Source of the DNA: Acidimicrobiales bacterium
GTDB taxonomy: Bacteria > Actinomycetota > Acidimicrobiia > Acidimicrobiales > Aldehydirespiratoraceae
DNA: 6,990 nucleotides
Assembly: GCA_021604885.1 (NCBI GenBank)
Contig: BQJV01000170.1
Coordinates: forward strand, 1 to 6,990
Reading direction: 5' to 3'
Shown piece by piece: positions 4,705 through 6,990 of the stretch. Position 1 is the stretch's first letter. Each line of letters starts with the position of its first letter. Under the pieces are notes generated by a model, which worked only from the letters and a program-made list of their open reading frames with translations, had not been told where the DNA came from and did not search any database. The position numbers and the translations under genes are program-made.

Positions 4705-6990
4705 ATGCGGTACGGATTCGGCGAGCTCGACCTGTGCACCGACACGCGTCGACTGGTGGCCGACGGCGATGTGGTCCATGTCGAACCGCAGGTGTTCGAT
4801 GTCCTCGCCGCGCTGATCACCGAGCGCCACCGCGTCATCCCCAAAGAGGAGCTGCTCGACCTCGTCTGGGGCAGTCGGTTCGTGTCCGAATCGGCGCTCA
4901 CCAGCCGGATCAAGGCGGCGCGGGCCGCCGTCGGTGACGACGGCCGCACCCAACGGGTCATCCGCACGGTGCACGGCACCGGCTACCAGTTCGTTGCCGA
5001 GGTCACCGAACGAGCCCCTGCGTCACCGGGGGCCGGACGCTCGACGCGGCTTCCGGCAACGGCGGGCGCGCTCTACGGCCGTGCCCGCGAGCTCGAGGAT
5101 CTGGACGCGCTCACCCGGGACCACCGACTGGTGACCATCCTCGGTGCCGGAGGCATGGGCAAGACCCGCCTGTCGGTCGAGCTCGGTCGGCAGGTCGACA
5201 ACGCCGTCTTCGTCGACCTCGCAGCCGTGCGCGACGAGGACGCGCTGGGCGACGCGCTCGCGTTGGCGATCGGCGTCGAGGCGGGCGCGGCCGACGATGT
5301 CACGACGGCCTGCACCAACTACCTGAGCGGCCGTCGGACCTTCCTCATCATCGACAACTGCGAGCACGTCGCGGACGCGGCAGGTCGGCTCGTGACTCGC
5401 ATCCTCGCCGACGTCGACGACATCCGGCTGCTGGCCACGAGCCGGGTTCCGCTCGAGCACCGCGAGGAGGTGATCTTTCGGCTCGCCCCGCTCCCGCTCC
5501 TGATCCTGACGGACGATCAACCGACCCCCGAGCTCGCAGCGCAGAACGCGGCGATCGCCCTCTTCTGTGACCGGGCCCGGCGCGTGCAGCACGACTTCGA
5601 CCTGCACCCGGACGTCGTCGGTCCCGTCGCCACCCTCTGCGCTGCGCTCGACGGCATGCCCCTCGCCATCGAACTCGCGGCCGGGCGACTCGGCACGTTC
5701 GGCGTCGCCGATCTCGTGGAGCGATTGGATCGGCGGCTCGACCTTCTCGGGAGTCAACGCAGCACGGGCGACGACCGGCATCGGACGTTGCGGACGACGC
5801 TCAACTGGTCCTACGAACTGCTGCCGCCCGCCTGCCAGCGCCTCTTCCGATTCATGTCGGTCTATCCCGCCGGGCTGCCCGTCGACGGCGTGGAATGGCT
5901 CGCCACCCAGATCGATCTCGACAGCGACGCGCTGCAGGCGCTGAACGGACTCGTGGAGTCCTCGCTGCTCCTGCGACGAGAGACGCCGAGCGGTACCCGC
6001 TACCCGATGCTCGAGACCATGCGGACCTTCGGCATCGACCTGCTGACCACGGCCGGCGAACTCGAAGTCGCCGAGGAGCTCACGGTTCGGCGCGCGCTGG
6101 ACGTGACGGAAACCATGCGGGAGGAGCGCCGAGCGCGTGAACGGGAGTGGAACGAGCAGATCCGTCAGGAACTGGCCAACCTCCGTGAGGCACGAGCGGT
6201 GATGCACCGCGCCGGTCGGCACGGGGACCTCCTCGCGATATCGGTGAACCTCAACGACTGGGGGCGGATGCGCAACGTCTCGGAGCTGTGGTCCTGGTGC
6301 GACGAACTGGACCCCGACATGTTCCGCGGTGTCGATCGCGCGCGAGTCCAAGCGGTGAGGTCGCAAGCCGCGTGGCGGCGGGGACGAATCGAGGAAAGTG
6401 CGATGCGAGCCGAGGCGGCGCTCGCCGAAGACGGCCTGGACGACTGGGTGCTGGCGGCGAGCCTGAGCGATCTCGCCACGGCGATGTTGTTCCGCGGCGA
6501 ACTCGCGGACGCCGGCCGGATGTGGCGCGCCCGGGTCGACGTGGACGGCGACGTACACGACCTCGCCAACGTGGCGCTCACGCAGGCCTACGCGGGCGAC
6601 CCGGACGGCGCGCGCACGGCGATGGAGGTGCTACTGGCGGAGATCCGCTCCAACGACCATCCCCTGGGCGAGGCGTGGGGGTGTTATGTCCTCGGCGAGG
6701 TCGCGAGGATCCGCCACGACCCCGACACGATCGAGCTGCTGACCCGTGCGGTCGAGCTCGCCGAGGAGGTCGGTGCGAGCTTCGTCGCCGGTGTCGCGGG
6801 CGTGACACTGTGCACCGCCATGGACAGCGCCGGGGATCGCGTCGGGGCCGCGCATCGATGCAGCGGGCTCGTCGACCATTGGCTCCGAGCCGGTGGGTGG
6901 ACCCAGCTCTGGACCACCTTGCGCAACGCGTCGGTCTTCCTCCACGACCACGATCCGACCCTTGCCGCCGCCCTCCTCATCGCCGCCGAC
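4705..6990 (+). CDS. STAND transcriptional regulator: OmpR-type winged helix plus NB-ARC ATPase, partial (runs off right edge)
   Basis: From ATG 4705 the frame is open to the window end, giving 762 residues without a stop; the C-terminus is missing. Residues 1 to about 95 are a Trans_reg_C winged helix: VEPQVFDVLAALI (29-41), ELLDLVWGSRFVSESALTSRIKAAR (50-74), then the wing VIRTVHGTGYQFV (84-96). A linker of about 25 residues leads to an NB-ARC NTPase with Walker A GAGGMGKT (147-154), Walker B FLIIDNCEH (213-221), the sensor ATSR (244-247) and the GMPLAIELAA helix (317-326). The region RTLRTTLNWSYELLP (360-374) and YPMLETMRTFG (433-443) match the winged-helix part of AfsR-like ATPases. From about 480 onward the sequence is helical and Ala/Leu/Arg-rich, compatible with TPR-like sensor repeats. 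No BTAD domain lies between DNA binding and ATPase, unlike AfsR. STAND proteins switch on signal and ATP binding. It sits 119 bp after the flavoprotein gene on the same strand, so it probably controls this locus. The start could be GTG 4693. Confidence 0.9.
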   Translation, partial: MRYGFGELDLCTDTRRLVADGDVVHVEPQVFDVLAALITERHRVIPKEELLDLVWGSRFVSESALTSRIKAARAAVGDDGRTQRVIRTVHGTGYQFVAEVTERAPASPGAGRSTRLPATAGALYGRARELEDLDALTRDHRLVTILGAGGMGKTRLSVELGRQVDNAVFVDLAAVRDEDALGDALALAIGVEAGAADDVTTACTNYLSGRRTFLIIDNCEHVADAAGRLVTRILADVDDIRLLATSRVPLEHREEVIFRLAPLPLLILTDDQPTPELAAQNAAIALFCDRARRVQHDFDLHPDVVGPVATLCAALDGMPLAIELAAGRLGTFGVADLVERLDRRLDLLGSQRSTGDDRHRTLRTTLNWSYELLPPACQRLFRFMSVYPAGLPVDGVEWLATQIDLDSDALQALNGLVESSLLLRRETPSGTRYPMLETMRTFGIDLLTTAGELEVAEELTVRRALDVTETMREERRAREREWNEQIRQELANLREARAVMHRAGRHGDLLAISVNLNDWGRMRNVSELWSWCDELDPDMFRGVDRARVQAVRSQAAWRRGRIEESAMRAEAALAEDGLDDWVLAASLSDLATAMLFRGELADAGRMWRARVDVDGDVHDLANVALTQAYAGDPDGARTAMEVLLAEIRSNDHPLGEAWGCYVLGEVARIRHDPDTIELLTRAVELAEEVGASFVAGVAGVTLCTAMDSAGDRVGAAHRCSGLVDHWLRAGGWTQLWTTLRNASVFLHDHDPTLAAALLIAAD

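Noticed and set aside
5023..6558. Long antisense open frame (511 codons) opposite the STAND regulator
   Set aside because: No recognisable domain, and the plus strand has Walker A, Walker B and winged-helix motifs. High third-position GC routinely opens the antisense frame.

Overview
The window is high-GC DNA (by eye about two thirds G+C or more), with strong third-position GC bias and long antisense open frames of the kind such bias produces. Protein style (RxxR-rich, acidic, few Lys), an AzlC permease, an LmbE/PIG-L deacetylase and a winged-helix/NB-ARC giant regulator all point to an actinomycetotal chromosome. An Acidimicrobiia-like lineage (Ilumatobacter type) is my guess, but the sequence alone does not prove it. 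There are no rRNA or tRNA genes, transposases, CRISPR arrays or phage genes.

Layout. Positions 1-1295 hold a minus-strand pair: an LmbE/PIG-L zinc deacetylase (474-1295) that overlaps by 4 nt (ATGA) an AzlC-family permease cut by the left edge (1-477). Positions 1296-1470 are a divergent intergenic region with an unusually ordered set of repeats: pairs of a TCTCCAGA-type octamer spaced exactly 11 bp, arranged as a large inverted repeat. From 1471 rightwards everything is on the plus strand: a single-cysteine OsmC-family protein (1471-2037), a nested 13-bp hairpin (2051-2098), a two-dinucleotide-fold FAD/NAD(P) oxidoreductase of the flavin monooxygenase/CzcO type (2131-3387), a second flavoprotein of the FixC/geranylgeranyl-reductase/PHBH-like class (3419-4585), a short palindrome (4604-4620), and a large STAND regulator with an N-terminal OmpR-type winged helix and an NB-ARC ATPase (4705 to beyond the right edge).

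How it may work together. The three plus-strand enzymes look like one transcription unit for a redox or detoxification task: an OsmC-like thiol protein plus two flavin enzymes. The downstream STAND protein is the obvious candidate regulator. OmpR-type winged helices usually bind tandem sites with about an 11-bp period, and the divergent promoter region carries just such tandem sites. My main proposal is therefore a self-contained regulated divergon (LmbE-AzlC one way, OsmC-flavoprotein-flavoprotein-regulator the other). The regulator-operator link and the substrate are inferences, not observations.
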